Assembly (NCBI GenBank): GCA_025360895.1
Contig: JANYBF010000413.1
Coordinates: forward strand, 1 to 6,480
Direction: 5' to 3'
Source: Verrucomicrobiota bacterium
GTDB lineage: Bacteria; Verrucomicrobiota; Verrucomicrobiia; Limisphaerales; JADLHS01
Length of the DNA: 6,480 bases
Part shown: one piece after another, positions 5,482 to 6,480 of the stretch
Numbering within the stretch: the stretch's first letter is position 1
Layout: each line of letters opens with the position of its first letter
Program-made: the position numbers and the translations under genes
Notes under the pieces: model-generated
Told to the model about the DNA's origin: nothing
What the model saw: only the letters and a program-made list of their open reading frames with translations
Database searches by the model: none

Positions 5482-6480
5482 ATGAACAAAGGCAAAATCG
5501 TTCAAATCATCGGCCCGGTCGTGGACATCGAGTTCGCGGACCAGCTCCCGGCCATTTACAACGCGCTCACCGTCGAGTTCACCTCGCCCGGGGCGACCGA
5601 AAAGACGAAACTGACGCTGGAAGTCCAACAGCACCTCGGCGGCGGCTGGGTGCGGACCGTCGCCATGAGCGCCACCGAGGGCCTTAAGCGCGGCATGGAA
5701 ATCACCGACCTGGGCGGACCGATTTCGATGCCCGTCGGCGAAGCCGTCATGGGCCGGGTGTTCGACGTCACGGGAAATCCCGTGGACGAACAGGGCCCGG
5801 TGAAAGCGGACAAGTTCCTGCCCATCCATCGCGCCGCTCCGTCACTCGTGGAGCAATCCACCAGCCCGCAGATTCTCACGACCGGCATCAAGGTCATTGA
5901 CCTCATCTGCCCGTTCTTGAAGGGGGGCAAGGTCGGCGCCTTCGGTGGCGCCGGTGTCGGCAAGACGGTCGTCATCATGGAGCTCATCAACAATATCGCG
6001 AAGCTGCATGGCGGTGTCTCGATGTTCGCCGGGGTCGGAGAACGCACCCGCGAAGGCAACGATCTTTACAACGAAATGATTGAAGCCGACGTCATCAAAG
6101 TTGAGAAAGATGAGAAGGGCCATGCGAAAATCGGGGAAAATGGCTTGCCGATCATCAAACCCGGCTCTCGCATCGGTCTGGTTTACGGCCAGATGAATGA
6201 ACCCCCCGGCGCTCGGCTCCGCGTAGCGCTGTCGGCCCTCGCGGTAACCGAGTATTTCCGTGATGAAAAGAATCAGGACGTGCTCCTGTTCGTGGATAAT
6301 ATTTTCCGCTTTTCCCAAGCTGGTTCCGAAGTGTCCGCGCTGCTCGGCCGCACGCCCAGCGCGGTCGGTTATCAGCCAACGCTCGCCGCCGAAATGGGTG
6401 ACCTCCAAGAACGCATCACGTCCACCAAGAAAGGTTCCATCACCAGCTTCCAGGCGGTGTATGTACCGGCGGACGACTTG
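5482..6480 (+). CDS. atpD: F1Fo ATP synthase subunit beta (partial, runs off the right edge)
   Basis: Beta carries the catalytic nucleotide sites. The first 333 codons are present and open to the window end; the family is about 460-480 aa, so roughly 130-150 residues are missing. The start M-N-K-G-K-I-V-Q-I-I-G-P-V-V-D-I is canonical. The P-loop G-G-A-G-V-G-K-T is at 155-162 (K161, T162). G-E-R-T-R-E-G-N-D-L-Y contains the catalytic glutamate E187 and R188 (E. coli E181 and R182). Walker B is L-L-F-V-D-N-I-F-R-F with D272. The last visible motif is V-Y-V-P-A-D-D-L. Between D-V-I (203-205) and L-V-Y-G-Q-M-N-E-P-P-G there are about 23 more residues than in E. coli beta. atpC would be expected after it. 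Confidence 0.97.
   Translation, partial: MNKGKIVQIIGPVVDIEFADQLPAIYNALTVEFTSPGATEKTKLTLEVQQHLGGGWVRTVAMSATEGLKRGMEITDLGGPISMPVGEAVMGRVFDVTGNPVDEQGPVKADKFLPIHRAAPSLVEQSTSPQILTTGIKVIDLICPFLKGGKVGAFGGAGVGKTVVIMELINNIAKLHGGVSMFAGVGERTREGNDLYNEMIEADVIKVEKDEKGHAKIGENGLPIIKPGSRIGLVYGQMNEPPGARLRVALSALAVTEYFRDEKNQDVLLFVDNIFRFSQAGSEVSALLGRTPSAVGYQPTLAAEMGDLQERITSTKKGSITSFQAVYVPADDL

Noticed and set aside
5842..6408. Open frames on the - strand overlying atpD
   Set aside because: They are shadows of the beta coding sequence, which has all canonical motifs on the + strand.

Overview
The window is most of an F1Fo ATP synthase (F-type, EC 7.1.2.2) operon on the + strand, in the order atpB (a), atpE (c), atpF (b), atpH (delta), atpA (alpha), an ORF6N-domain gene, atpG (gamma) and atpD (beta). 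atpD runs off the right edge. The subunits were recognised from family motifs in the translations: the subunit-a SxRLFGN arginine, the c-subunit RNP loop and carboxylate, the Walker motifs of alpha and beta, and the gamma termini. Base composition is moderately GC-rich. Codon style, the single b subunit, an N-terminally extended subunit a with a signal-like leader, a short c subunit and mostly missing Shine-Dalgarno sequences suggest a member of the Verrucomicrobiota (PVC group). That placement is inference from general resemblance; no search was run.

Layout. Positions 1-45 are leader or the tail of something upstream that cannot be resolved. The membrane sector follows: atpB (46-1050), atpE (1115-1309) and atpF (1361-1915). 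A perfect 11-bp GC-rich hairpin sits between atpE and atpF. Next are an unusually short atpH (1928-2320, 130 aa) and atpA (2361-3893); the latter is preceded by a leader in which CAAC recurs four times at exact 7-nt spacing. Positions 3894-3961 hold a 27-nt dyad (13-bp arms around one base). An ORF6N-domain gene of phage or mobile-element type follows (3962-4534) and ends 4 nt before atpG (4539-5438). A short AT-rich spacer leads to atpD (5482 to the window end).

Function. Subunits a, b and c form the proton channel, stator and rotor ring; delta joins b to the alpha3beta3 head; gamma is the central shaft; alpha and beta carry the non-catalytic and catalytic nucleotide sites. Key catalytic and proton-path residues are present, so the enzyme looks functional. 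atpC (epsilon) would be expected beyond the right edge.

The part that does not belong is the ORF6N gene inside the operon with its upstream dyad. The dyad, read as codons on either strand, spells L-K-S-Q-(I/F)-V-T-S. As I remember the family, this is the conserved core motif of ORF6N proteins, yet the adjacent gene has a diverged sequence at that site. This is the most interesting signal here.
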